A stretch of DNA of 64,000 bases, taken from positions 1-64,000 of the forward strand of contig NZ_JBBEXE010000001.1 of assembly GCF_037645805.1 (NCBI RefSeq). The letters run 5' to 3'. The notes beneath the pieces were generated by a model. That model saw nothing but the letters and a program-made list of their open reading frames with translations. It did not search any database and had not been told where the DNA came from. Positions 24,563-33,012 of this stretch are shown piece by piece. Source of the DNA: Leptobacterium_A meishanense. Its GTDB lineage: Bacteria > Bacteroidota > Bacteroidia > Flavobacteriales > Flavobacteriaceae. A program made the position numbers and the translations under genes. Each line of letters starts with the position of its first letter. Position 1 is the stretch's first letter.

Positions 24563-24570
24563 TACATTTG
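24563..24570 (+). promoter_or_regulatory. -7 promoter box for the DUF6913-dapA unit
   Basis: TACATTTG, an exact TAnnTTTG match 19 nt before the ATG at 24590; no TTG at proper -33 spacing is apparent. Confidence 0.5.
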
Positions 24571-24589
24571 CAAGGCAAAGTAAAGATAC

Positions 24590-25117
24590 ATGTTTTTACA
24601 AAACATAAACCGTTATATAGCAAATAAAGCCCTAAAAAGAAAGCTAAAAGAAGCTCACTTGTCACAAGGCATTGGTGAAGGCAAGATAAAATCATTTGGG
24701 TGTATTGTGAATGTAGATGAATTTTCTGATGTTTCACTATTATATAAATTAATGGAAGATACAGGAATTCGAAAAGAACAATTTAAGATAATAGGATTTT
24801 CTAAAGGAAAGCGTGATCACACGCAATATAATATTCCAATAGTCACTCCTAAGAGTTTAGACTGGAAGGGAAAAATCATAAATGATGATTACCGGTTGTT
24901 TTCACACAAAGAGTATGATTTATTACTGAGTTATTATGGTGAGAAAGTGCCAAAAATATTGAATTTGGCAACCGTATATACAAAAGCCAAATTTAAGATA
25001 GGAATGAAAATGGCCAATGGAGCTTATAATCATATGATTTTTGATATAAATACCACATCGTATACTTTGTTCAAAGAGGAACTTATAAAATATCTAACTG
25101 TTTTTAAGAAAATATAA
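24590..25117 (+). CDS. DUF6913-like cytoplasmic protein
   Basis: 175 residues, no signal peptide or membrane helix. The start is basic (NRYIANKALKRKLKEAHLS); FSDVSLLYKLMEDTGIRKEQ and then LFSHKEYDLLLSYYGEKVP follow, and the end holds a predicted helix-strand region with FKIGMKMANGAYNHMIFDI. I take it as the flavobacterial DUF6913 family, which I recall sitting next to dapA; no function is known. dapA starts 1 bp after its stop codon, so the two are co-expressed. Confidence 0.8.
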   Translation: MFLQNINRYIANKALKRKLKEAHLSQGIGEGKIKSFGCIVNVDEFSDVSLLYKLMEDTGIRKEQFKIIGFSKGKRDHTQYNIPIVTPKSLDWKGKIINDDYRLFSHKEYDLLLSYYGEKVPKILNLATVYTKAKFKIGMKMANGAYNHMIFDINTTSYTLFKEELIKYLTVFKKI

Positions 25118-25118
25118 G

Positions 25119-25994
25119 ATGCAAAAACTGACAGGGACCGGAATAGCATTGATTACCCCATTTAAGAGTGATTTGAGTGTTGATACAGTGTCGCTCAAGC
25201 GTATTGTAAACCATGTGATAGAAGGAGGGGTAGAATACTTAGTAGTATTGGGTACAACAGCAGAAAACGTAACCCTTTCAAAAGAAGAAAAAGAACAGGT
25301 AAAAGAAATAATAAAAAAAGAAAACAATAGTAGGGTTCCCATGGTTCTCGGAGTTGGGGGAAATAATACAATGGCAATAATAGAAGAGTTACAATCGACC
25401 GATTTATCATCTTATGAAGCAATCCTGTCTGTTTCGCCCTATTATAATAAACCAACACAAGAAGGGATTTATCAACACTATAAAGCAATAGCTAAAACAT
25501 CGCCCATTCCTATTATCCTTTATAATGTTCCAGGTAGGACAGCGTCCAATATGAACCCCGAAACTGTTATGCGTTTGGCGAATGATTTTAAAAATATTAT
25601 TGGTATAAAAGAAGCTGCAGGAAACATGGAACAGGCATTACGCTTATTACAAAATAAGCCTGAAGATTTTTTGATTATATCAGGAGACGATATGATGACA
25701 CTTCCTATGGTATTGGCAGGAGGATCAGGCGTGATATCTGTCATAGGGCAAGGGTTTCCTGTTGAGTTCTCAAATATGGTAAGGCTAGGACTTAAAGGAA
25801 CTGTAAAAGAAGCCTATGAAATCCATTATAAAATGATGGATATTATCGATATGATCTTTGAAGAAGGAAACCCTGCCGGGATTAAAGCGCTGTTACAAAC
25901 CCAAGGACTATGTAGTGGTGATGTGCGATTGCCATTAGTAAAAGCTAGTCATAACCTAGCAGCTCGAATAGATCACTATGTGAAACATTTTTAA
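25119..25994 (+). CDS. dapA: 4-hydroxy-tetrahydrodipicolinate synthase
   Basis: 291 residues, full length. DapA condenses pyruvate with aspartate semialdehyde at the first committed step of lysine/diaminopimelate synthesis. The Schiff-base lysine is Lys164 (IIGIKEAAGNM) and the catalytic tyrosine Tyr135 (ILYNVPGRT). The pyruvate-binding GTTxE loop reads GTTAENVTLS, with Ala-Glu-Asn in place of the usual Gly-Glu-Ser, a change seen in Bacteroidota members. Second gene of the DUF6913 unit. dapF, a later enzyme of the pathway, lies 15 kb away. Confidence 0.96.
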   Translation: MQKLTGTGIALITPFKSDLSVDTVSLKRIVNHVIEGGVEYLVVLGTTAENVTLSKEEKEQVKEIIKKENNSRVPMVLGVGGNNTMAIIEELQSTDLSSYEAILSVSPYYNKPTQEGIYQHYKAIAKTSPIPIILYNVPGRTASNMNPETVMRLANDFKNIIGIKEAAGNMEQALRLLQNKPEDFLIISGDDMMTLPMVLAGGSGVISVIGQGFPVEFSNMVRLGLKGTVKEAYEIHYKMMDIIDMIFEEGNPAGIKALLQTQGLCSGDVRLPLVKASHNLAARIDHYVKHF

Positions 25995-26111
25995 TAGCAA
26001 TGGTTGTTTCTTTACAGCTAACCAAAAGTTAAAACTATTCTAAAATACTTTCTAGCGCATTGATATTATCATTACTATTGCAATAATGTTTTTTTATTTG
26101 GATAGAATAGC

Positions 26112-26119
26112 TAATTTTG
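26112..26119 (+). promoter_or_regulatory. -7 promoter box 4 nt before the bamD start codon
   Basis: TAATTTTG (TAnnTTTG) ends 4 nt before the ATG at 26124, predicting a leaderless or nearly leaderless transcript for the bamD cluster. The nearest TTG elements (26078-26080 and 26098-26100) are not at ideal distance. Confidence 0.45.
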
Positions 26120-26123
26120 CCGA

Positions 26124-26930
26124 ATGGTTCAAGGAAGAGTCTTTTTATTTCAACTTTTAGCATCATTGTTTCTTTTTACCTCATGTAATGAGTATCAAAA
26201 AGCATTGAAAAATGAAGATACAAAGGTAAAATATGAACTGGCTGAAAAATATTATAATGAAGGAGATTATAAACGAGCAGTACGTTTGTATGAACAAATA
26301 GTCCCTTCTTTTATAGGAAAACCACAGGGAGAACGTGTTATATATTTTTATGCAGACTCATATTATAAGCTGAAAGATTATTACCTTTCCGGTTACCAGT
26401 TTGAGCGTTTTTCCAGTGCATATCCTAAAAGTGACAAAGCAGAAGAAGCAGCTTTTTATGGGGCAAAAAGCTATTATTATTTATCACCGAAATACTCAAT
26501 AGACCAGACAGATACCAATAAAGCAATAGGAAAGCTTCAGGATTACATCAATAGCTATCCTAATTCTGAACGGATTTCAGAAGCAAATGAGATGGTACAG
26601 GAATTGAGAGCAAAGCTGGAAAAGAAAGCATTTGAAACAGCCAAACAATATAACACAATACGTGATTATTATGCCTCAATAAGGTCGTTTGAACTGTTCC
26701 TTTTAGATTATCCGGGCTCTGTATATAGGGAAGATGCTATGTACCATAAATTTATAGCCAGTTATAACCTAGCTATAAATAGTATATATAGTAAACAAGA
26801 AGAACGGTTAAATGATGCTAAAGCAGCATACAATACATTAAAAAAATATTATCCGGCAACAAAGTATACCGAAGAAGCAGAAAAAATGCTTGCCACAATA
26901 GAACAACAATTAAAACGATTTAGTAAATAA
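26124..26930 (+). CDS. bamD: Outer membrane assembly lipoprotein BamD
   Basis: 268 residues. Signal peptide with a lipobox ending at Cys21 (LFLFTSCNEYQ), then five TPR-like repeats, among them ELAEKYYNEGDYKRAVRLYE, YYKLKDYYLSGYQFERFSSA and SIRSFELFLLDYPGSVYRED. BamD is the essential lipoprotein of the Bam complex that folds beta-barrel proteins into the outer membrane. It starts a tight cluster with the omega-like subunit, coaBC and DUF4835, an arrangement I recall as conserved in Flavobacteriaceae. Confidence 0.94.
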   Translation: MVQGRVFLFQLLASLFLFTSCNEYQKALKNEDTKVKYELAEKYYNEGDYKRAVRLYEQIVPSFIGKPQGERVIYFYADSYYKLKDYYLSGYQFERFSSAYPKSDKAEEAAFYGAKSYYYLSPKYSIDQTDTNKAIGKLQDYINSYPNSERISEANEMVQELRAKLEKKAFETAKQYNTIRDYYASIRSFELFLLDYPGSVYREDAMYHKFIASYNLAINSIYSKQEERLNDAKAAYNTLKKYYPATKYTEEAEKMLATIEQQLKRFSK

Positions 26931-26940
26931 GATAAGCACG

Positions 26941-27261
26941 ATGAGTAATTTAAGAAATACCAAAGCTCCTGTATCTACAGTTACAATAGACAAAAATGAG
27001 TTTGACGCTCCAACAAATAATATTTATGAAGCGATCTCTATAGTTGCAAAAAGAGCAGATCAAATCAATGCGGAAATCAAAAAAGAGCTTATAGAAAAAC
27101 TCGAAGAATTTGCTACATATTCAGATAGCTTGGAAGAAATTTTTGAAAACAAGGAACAGATAGAGGTTTCCAAATTTTATGAAAAACTCCCCAAACCACA
27201 TGCCATTGCTGTCCAAGAATGGCTAGAAGGCAAGATCTATTATAGAAATACAGAAAAATAG
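26941..27261 (+). CDS. rpoZ: DNA-directed RNA polymerase omega (Rpb6-like) subunit
   Basis: 106 residues. It carries the short omega/Rpb6 core NIYEAISIVAKRADQINAEI (about 22-41) in which the omega RAxQI motif appears as RADQI, followed by an acidic helical stretch and LPKPHAIAVQEWLEGKIYY at the end. The Bacteroidota omega subunit is divergent and usually annotated as an Rpb6-family protein. Omega helps assemble the beta' subunit into RNA polymerase. It is 10 bp after bamD and 6 bp before coaBC. Confidence 0.85.
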   Translation: MSNLRNTKAPVSTVTIDKNEFDAPTNNIYEAISIVAKRADQINAEIKKELIEKLEEFATYSDSLEEIFENKEQIEVSKFYEKLPKPHAIAVQEWLEGKIYYRNTEK

Positions 27262-27267
27262 TATACC

Positions 27268-28479
27268 ATGTCCATATTAAGTGGCAAGAAAGTACTTTTA
27301 GGCATTACAGGAGGAATTGCTGCTTATAAATCAACGTACTTAATTAGGCATTTTATAAAAGAAGGTGCCGAGGTAAAGGTGGTAATGACCGAAAATGCCA
27401 AGAATTTTGTTACACCACTTACATTATCTACACTATCAAAAAACCCAGTTATAACATCATTTGTTGATGAAGAAGATGAAAATGCAATGTGGAACAACCA
27501 TGTTGATCTTGCACTATGGGCAGATCTTATGGTCATAGCTCCTGCAACAGCAAACACATTGTCAAAAATGGCGAATGGGGTATGTGACAATGTATTGTTA
27601 GCCACTTACTTATCAGCCAAATGCCCTGTTTATTATGCTCCTGCAATGGATTTAGACATGTATAAGCATAAATCTACATTGCAAACATTTGAAACGCTAA
27701 CACGATATGGTAATACAATGATTCCTGCCGAACATGGCGAGTTGGCCAGTGGTTTAGTAGGAGAAGGTAGAATGGCAGAGCCTGAAACCATAGTGGCATT
27801 TATAAAAGAAGTGATTTTAGATACATTGCCATTAAGAGGTAAAAAAGTGCTTATTACAGCAGGCCCTACCTATGAAGCAATAGACCCTGTCCGTTTTATA
27901 GGAAATCACTCCACAGGAAAAATGGGATTTGAATTGGCAAAACAAGCAGCTGATTTGGGGGCAGAAGTACAACTCATCAGTGGCCCTACTCATTTAGATA
28001 TCCAGCATGAATTAATAACCATTACGAGGGTTGTTAACGCTCAAAGTATGTACGACGCTGTACATCGGCATTATAAGCTCACAGATATTGCTATTTTATC
28101 AGCAGCAGTATCTGATTATACTCCGAAAAATGTAGCTGCTAAAAAAATAAAGAAAAAAGAAACCTCTTTAGTAATTGAGTTAGAACCTACTAAAGATATC
28201 TTAGCGTCTTTAGGGAACATCAAGGAAAAACAATATTTAGTTGGATTTGCCCTAGAAACAGACAATGAAATAGAAAATGCAAAAGGAAAACTTACTAAAA
28301 AGAATTTAGATGCTATTGTTTTAAACTCGTTGAATGACGAAGGGGCGGGGTTTGGAAAACCAACAAATAAAGTTACCTTTATCGACAATGAATTGAATAT
28401 TAAACCGTTTGAATTAAAAACGAAAAAAGAAGTAGCTGAAGATATTTTTAATGAAATACTGAAACGAATTCATGCTTAA
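27268..28479 (+). CDS. coaBC: Bifunctional phosphopantothenoylcysteine decarboxylase / phosphopantothenate-cysteine ligase
   Basis: 403 residues. The N-terminal CoaC flavoprotein domain has KVLLGITGGIAAYKS, the catalytic His in WNNHVDLALWADL, VIAPATANTLSKMANGVCDN and YYAPAMDLDM; the CoaB domain starts near residue 190 with KKVLITAGPTYEAIDPVRFI and NHSTGKMG, then the C-terminal VLNSLNDEGAGFG. It performs two steps of coenzyme A synthesis. It overlaps the DUF4835 gene by 8 bp. coaE, the last CoA step, lies at 34 kb in the same window. Confidence 0.96.
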   Translation: MSILSGKKVLLGITGGIAAYKSTYLIRHFIKEGAEVKVVMTENAKNFVTPLTLSTLSKNPVITSFVDEEDENAMWNNHVDLALWADLMVIAPATANTLSKMANGVCDNVLLATYLSAKCPVYYAPAMDLDMYKHKSTLQTFETLTRYGNTMIPAEHGELASGLVGEGRMAEPETIVAFIKEVILDTLPLRGKKVLITAGPTYEAIDPVRFIGNHSTGKMGFELAKQAADLGAEVQLISGPTHLDIQHELITITRVVNAQSMYDAVHRHYKLTDIAILSAAVSDYTPKNVAAKKIKKKETSLVIELEPTKDILASLGNIKEKQYLVGFALETDNEIENAKGKLTKKNLDAIVLNSLNDEGAGFGKPTNKVTFIDNELNIKPFELKTKKEVAEDIFNEILKRIHA

Positions 28480-29365
28480 AAAAGTACTATATATTCTAAG
28501 TTTTATTTTTTCAACAATTGCTTTTTCACAAGAGCTGAATTGTACTATTATTGTGAATTCAGAGCAGGTAAACCAAACTAATCAACAGATATTCAAAACA
28601 CTGGAACGTTCTCTGAACGATTATGTCAATAAAACAAAATGGACCAATAAAGTTTATGCACCGCAAGAACGTATTAATTGTAGCATGCTTATTACCATAA
28701 CCTCTTTTGACTCTAATGACCAGTTTTCGGGAACGATTCAAGTACAATCCAGTCGCCCGGTATTTAACTCGTCTTATGAAAGTCCGGTGTTCAATTATAA
28801 CGACAAGCAATTTAATTTTAGATATCTAGAGTTTGAACCGCTATTTTATAACCCTAACTCTTTTGATTCTAATCTAATAGGAGTTATCAACTACTATGTA
28901 TATATTATTCTCGGAATAGATGCCGACACATTTTCGGACAATGGGGGGGATGCTTATTTTAAGCAAGCCAGAGAGATTGTAAATTTAGCACAAGGGAGTG
29001 GTTATACAGGGTGGCGACAAATTGATGGAAACCGAACCCGATGGGAGCTCATAGATAATCTACTCTCAAATACCTTCAAAGAATACCGAACAGTAATGTA
29101 CAACTATCATCGTTTGGGAATGGATATCATGGTTAAAAACCCCAAAGAAGCGAAGCAAACCATTTCGGAAAACATTCGGCTTTTTGAACCACTTATCGCC
29201 AGACGTCCTAATGCATTTTTATTGCAAACATTTTTTGATGCTAAGGCGGAAGAAATCTTAAATGTTTTTTCAGATGGTCCAAAAGTAAACGTGGTAACAC
29301 TTAAAAACACGTTGAACAAGGTAGCCCCTTTCTATGCCAGCACCTGGCAAAAAATAAAATACTAA
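28472..29365 (+). CDS. DUF4835 family exported protein (PorD-like)
   Basis: 297 residues with a signal peptide (about 1-19, ...IAFSQELNC). The rest is the DUF4835 fold: NCTIIVNSEQVNQTNQQIFK, LNDYVNKTKWTNKVY, GTIQVQSSRPVFNSSYES and FDSNLIGVINYYVYIILGID. Members have been linked to type IX secretion under the name PorD, but I recall this from annotation and have not seen a mechanism. Its constant neighbours coaBC and recN give no functional hint. Likely periplasmic. Confidence 0.85.
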   Translation: MLKKVLYILSFIFSTIAFSQELNCTIIVNSEQVNQTNQQIFKTLERSLNDYVNKTKWTNKVYAPQERINCSMLITITSFDSNDQFSGTIQVQSSRPVFNSSYESPVFNYNDKQFNFRYLEFEPLFYNPNSFDSNLIGVINYYVYIILGIDADTFSDNGGDAYFKQAREIVNLAQGSGYTGWRQIDGNRTRWELIDNLLSNTFKEYRTVMYNYHRLGMDIMVKNPKEAKQTISENIRLFEPLIARRPNAFLLQTFFDAKAEEILNVFSDGPKVNVVTLKNTLNKVAPFYASTWQKIKY

Positions 29366-29372
29366 CAAAATT

Positions 29373-29401
29373 TTGTTAGGTACAAATATGATTTATCTTT
29401 G
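29373..29401 (+). promoter_or_regulatory. Promoter of recN
   Basis: TTG (29373-29375), 18 nt, TATCTTTG (29394-29401): a good Bacteroidota promoter, 22 nt before the TTG start codon of recN, so recN can be expressed apart from the upstream cluster. Confidence 0.7.
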
Positions 29402-29423
29402 AGATAAGATAAAAACGAAAGCA

Positions 29424-31076
29424 TTGCTCACAACCCTTTCCATTAAAAATTATGCACTTATTGATACATTGGAAGTTGATTTTTCCGATGGACTGATTAC
29501 CATCACAGGAGAAACGGGAGCCGGAAAATCTATACTTTTGGGAGGTTTGTCATTGGTATTAGGTAAAAGGGCCGATATGAGCACCCTTAAAAACAAAGAA
29601 GAAAAATGCATTATTGAAGCAACGTTTGCCATTGCGAACTATCATTTACAACCTTTTTTTGATAAGGAAAACATTGATTATGAATCCTATACGATTATTA
29701 GAAGAGAGATTCTCCCATCGGGAAAGTCTAGGGCATTTATAAATGACACGCCGGTTACTTTAGACACGCTTTCCGGTTTGGGTAACCGTTTGATTGATAT
29801 CCATTCACAGCACCAAACACTACAACTTACCGAGAACCAATTCCAGTTTCAAGTAATTGATGCTGTCGGAAATAATTTGAAGGTACTGGAAAACTATAAA
29901 AAAGAATTAGCAGATTATCAAGAAGCAAAGCAGAAACTTCAAAAACTTATCAATTTTCAGGACGAAGCAAACAAAGAGCATGATTACAATTCGTTCCTAT
30001 TAAAAGAACTTCAAGAGGCACAGCTACAAGAAGGAATGCTTGAGGAACTAGAAGCTATTTATGAAAAACTAAGTAATGTAGAAGCTATAAAAGAACAACT
30101 TGTAACTTCCCAACAATTAATAGAAGATGAACAAATAGGGGCTTTAAACACAATAGGGGAACTGAAAAATATTCTCCAGAAACTATCAGGGTTTGGAAAT
30201 CAATTTGAACAACTATTTAATAGAATACATTCAATAACGATAGAATTGGATGATGTTTATGCTGAAATTCAGAATGTGGCAGAAGATATGGAAGCCAATC
30301 CTCAACAGTTAGAAGAAGTCAACACAAAACTCCAAAAACTGTATGACCTTCAGCGAAAACATAATGTGTTGGAAATAAGTGAGCTCATAGCCATACAGTC
30401 TGAACTGGAAGAAAAAGTAACAGTTACTGAAAATATAGATACGGAGATAAAAAATGCCCAGATAGTAGTTTTAACATATGAGAAGGAACTAGATAAATTG
30501 GCTGCTATAATACATCAGAATAGGATAAAAGCAATCCCAGGATTGGTAAACTATATGGAAGAGGCCCTATCAGAACTAGGCATGGAGAATGCCCGTTTTC
30601 AAATCACAATTGAAGAACAAGAAAATTATTTTTCAAACGGAAAAGACCTGTTAAACTTCAAATTTTCAGCAAATAAAGGTGCTGCTTTCGGGGAACTTAA
30701 AAAAATAGCTTCCGGAGGAGAACTTTCCCGGATCATGCTGACCATAAAAGCAGTTTTAGCCAAGCATATGAAGCTACCCACTATTATGTTTGATGAAATA
30801 GATACAGGGGTGTCCGGAAAAATCGCTGATAAAATGGCCGATATTATGAAAGAGATGAGTCGTAGCATGCAGGTTTTTACCATTACCCATCTTCCACAAA
30901 TAGCTGCAAAAGGAAGCTCTCATTTTAAAGTCTATAAAGAAGACAAAACATTTTCCACAACAACACAAATGCGAAAACTTAGTGAAGAAGAACGCATCAA
31001 AGAAATAGCAGGGATGCTTGCCGGAAAAGAAGTAAGTGACACCGCATTAACACACGCTAAACAACTTCTCAATTAA
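29424..31076 (+). CDS. recN: DNA repair protein RecN
   Basis: 550 residues, an SMC-like ATPase. Walker A is GETGAGKSILLGGL (about 33-46); two long coiled-coil arms (about 155-360) flank the middle; the C-terminal lobe has the ABC signature ASGGELSRIML and Walker B IMFDEIDTGVSGKIA. RecN holds broken DNA ends together in double-strand break repair. The start is a TTG codon at 29424: LTTLSIKNYALID directly follows, as in relatives, and no ATG or GTG fits. Preceded by its own promoter. Confidence 0.96.
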   Translation: MLTTLSIKNYALIDTLEVDFSDGLITITGETGAGKSILLGGLSLVLGKRADMSTLKNKEEKCIIEATFAIANYHLQPFFDKENIDYESYTIIRREILPSGKSRAFINDTPVTLDTLSGLGNRLIDIHSQHQTLQLTENQFQFQVIDAVGNNLKVLENYKKELADYQEAKQKLQKLINFQDEANKEHDYNSFLLKELQEAQLQEGMLEELEAIYEKLSNVEAIKEQLVTSQQLIEDEQIGALNTIGELKNILQKLSGFGNQFEQLFNRIHSITIELDDVYAEIQNVAEDMEANPQQLEEVNTKLQKLYDLQRKHNVLEISELIAIQSELEEKVTVTENIDTEIKNAQIVVLTYEKELDKLAAIIHQNRIKAIPGLVNYMEEALSELGMENARFQITIEEQENYFSNGKDLLNFKFSANKGAAFGELKKIASGGELSRIMLTIKAVLAKHMKLPTIMFDEIDTGVSGKIADKMADIMKEMSRSMQVFTITHLPQIAAKGSSHFKVYKEDKTFSTTTQMRKLSEEERIKEIAGMLAGKEVSDTALTHAKQLLN

Positions 31077-31087
31077 AGCAATTTAGG

Positions 31088-31095
31088 TATCTTTG
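31088..31095 (+). promoter_or_regulatory. -7 promoter box for fabI
   Basis: TATCTTTG, exact TAnnTTTG, 31 nt before the fabI ATG; no clear -33 TTG. Confidence 0.5.
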
Positions 31096-31126
31096 CCACT
31101 GGTAAATCTAAAAAACAAAGAAAACC

Positions 31127-31939
31127 ATGTCATATAACTTATTAAAAGGGAAAAAAGGAATCATTTTTGGAGCATTAGACGAAAATTCCATTGCATGGAA
31201 AACAGCAGAGCGTGTGCATGAAGAAGGGGGGCAGTTTGTGTTGACAAATGCACCAATTGCAATGCGAATGGGTCAAATAAATGCTTTGGCGGAAAAAACA
31301 GGTTCGCAAATTATACCGGCCGATGCTACAAATTTGGAAGACCTCCAAACCCTGGTAACAAAATCAATGGAGATTTTAGGGGGCAAATTAGACTTTGTGT
31401 TACATTCTATTGGCATGTCAGTAAATGTTAGAAAAGGACGGGCTTATACTGACCAAAACTATGATTTCACAACAAAAGGTTGGGACGTATCGGCTGTTTC
31501 TTTTCATAAAGTGATGCAAACACTGCATAAAGCCGATGCCATGAATGAATGGGGAAGCATTGTAGCATTGACTTATATGGCAGCTCAACGAACATTTCCT
31601 GATTATAATGACATGGCGGATAACAAAGCTTATTTAGAATCGATAGCCAGAAGCTTTGGATATTTCTTCGGGAAAGACAAAAAAGTACGTGTAAATACGA
31701 TTTCACAATCCCCTACACCTACTACAGCAGGGCAAGGAGTAAAAGGGTTTGATGGTTTCATAGCATATGCTGATATGATGTCGCCTCTTGGAAATGCTAC
31801 AGCATTGGATTGTGCAAACTATACAGTTTCATTATTTTCTGATTTGACTAAAAAGGTAACTATGCAGAACCTTTTCCATGATGGAGGCTTTTCTAATACT
31901 GGAGTTAGTAACGAAGTAATAAATAAATTTATGGAATAG
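31127..31939 (+). CDS. fabI: Enoyl-[acyl-carrier-protein] reductase (NADH)
   Basis: 270 residues, a short-chain dehydrogenase of the FabI type: atypical cofactor motif GKKGIIFGALDENSIAW (GxxxxxSxA), VLHSIGMSVN, and the FabI catalytic pair Tyr160-x6-Lys167 (YNDMADNK). It reduces the enoyl-ACP double bond in the last step of fatty acid elongation. It is monocistronic, with its own -7 box and a strong terminator 20 bp after the stop codon. Being FabI and not FabK/FabV, it belongs to the triclosan-target class. Confidence 0.94.
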   Translation: MSYNLLKGKKGIIFGALDENSIAWKTAERVHEEGGQFVLTNAPIAMRMGQINALAEKTGSQIIPADATNLEDLQTLVTKSMEILGGKLDFVLHSIGMSVNVRKGRAYTDQNYDFTTKGWDVSAVSFHKVMQTLHKADAMNEWGSIVALTYMAAQRTFPDYNDMADNKAYLESIARSFGYFFGKDKKVRVNTISQSPTPTTAGQGVKGFDGFIAYADMMSPLGNATALDCANYTVSLFSDLTKKVTMQNLFHDGGFSNTGVSNEVINKFME

Positions 31940-31958
31940 AATAATGTTCTAAGAATAT

Positions 31959-31984
31959 GAAGCCACCTTGATGGTGGCTTTTTT
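31959..31984 (+). terminator. Intrinsic terminator of fabI
   Basis: AAGCCACC-TTGAT-GGTGGCTT, an 8-bp perfect hairpin (31959-31979), followed by TTTTT. Confidence 0.92.
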
Positions 31985-31998
31985 GTTACTTAAATGGT

Positions 31999-32006
31999 TA
32001 CTTTTG
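31999..32006 (+). promoter_or_regulatory. -7 promoter box 4 nt before the glycosyltransferase start
   Basis: TACTTTTG (TAnnTTTG) ends 4 nt before the ATG at 32011, again predicting a leaderless or nearly leaderless mRNA. A TTTG at 31982-31985 is closer than normal -33 spacing. Confidence 0.5.
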
Positions 32007-32010
32007 TATT

Positions 32011-33012
32011 ATGAGCCGCTACTATTCTATTATAGTTCCCGTATATAACCGCCCTCAGGAAATAGAGGAGTTATTAGAAAGTATTGTGCTACAGACTTAT
32101 AAAAACCGTTTTGAGGTAATTATTATAGAGGATGGAAGTGCCGAAACTTCAGGAAATGTTATTGAAAATTATAAAGCCAAACTTCATATTAACTATTATT
32201 TTAAAGAAAACTCAGGCCCCGGTGATTCCAGAAATTATGGGATGAAACGGGCAGAAGGCAACTATTTCATTATTTTGGATTCCGATTGCCTGCTCCCGCC
32301 CGAATACTTAGAACAAGTAGACAAAGCATTGAATAATAACTATGTAGATTGTTTTGGCGGTCCGGATAATGCACATGTATCTTTTTCTTTAATTCAGAAA
32401 GCGATCAACTATGCGATGACCTCCTTTCTTACTACTGGTGGTATTCGGGGGAAAAAGAACGCAGTTAATAAATTTGAGCCGAGAAGCTTTAATATGGGAC
32501 TTTCAAAACAAGCATTTGAAGACACAAAAGGATTTAGGAATATACATCCGGGCGAGGATCCTGACCTGGCTATACGAGTTCGTAAAGCAGGTTACAAAAC
32601 TTGCTTGATTGAAAAGGCCTTCGTTTATCATAAACGTAGGGTTTCCTGGAAAAAATTCTATCATCAAGTGTATAAATTTGGATTGGCAAGACCTGTTTTG
32701 AGCCGATGGCATCCTTCTAGTAGTAAAATAACATACTGGTTCCCTTCACTGTTCTTATGTGGTTTTGCAATGGGAATTGTATTGGCTATTTCAGGGTATT
32801 ATCACTTAATTATGGTATATGGGGGATATTTCGGATTAATTATGCTAGATTCTGCTATTAAAAATAAAAATATTTTGGTAGCAATACTAACGGCATATGC
32901 GGTTTTAATTCAATTTTATGGTTATGGTGTTGCGTTTGTTAAATCAACATTGTTATTAAATATTTCCGGAAAAAAACCGGAAAAAATACTACCTGAATTA
33001 TTTTATGAATAA
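32011..33012 (+). CDS. Family 2 glycosyltransferase, membrane-associated
   Basis: 333 residues. GT-A domain: YSIIVPVYNRPQEIEELLES, IIIEDGS, the metal-binding LDSDCLLPPEYL (DxD type, about 90-101), and NIHPGEDPDLAIRVRKAGYK (about 177-196, the ED motif of GT2 enzymes). Two hydrophobic helices follow (about 243-265 and 290-315), anchoring it in the inner membrane. It transfers a sugar from a nucleotide-sugar to a lipid or glycan acceptor; the substrate is not evident and no polysaccharide cluster is near. It overlaps the YbbR-like gene by 8 bp. Confidence 0.9.
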   Translation: MSRYYSIIVPVYNRPQEIEELLESIVLQTYKNRFEVIIIEDGSAETSGNVIENYKAKLHINYYFKENSGPGDSRNYGMKRAEGNYFIILDSDCLLPPEYLEQVDKALNNNYVDCFGGPDNAHVSFSLIQKAINYAMTSFLTTGGIRGKKNAVNKFEPRSFNMGLSKQAFEDTKGFRNIHPGEDPDLAIRVRKAGYKTCLIEKAFVYHKRRVSWKKFYHQVYKFGLARPVLSRWHPSSSKITYWFPSLFLCGFAMGIVLAISGYYHLIMVYGGYFGLIMLDSAIKNKNILVAILTAYAVLIQFYGYGVAFVKSTLLLNISGKKPEKILPELFYE

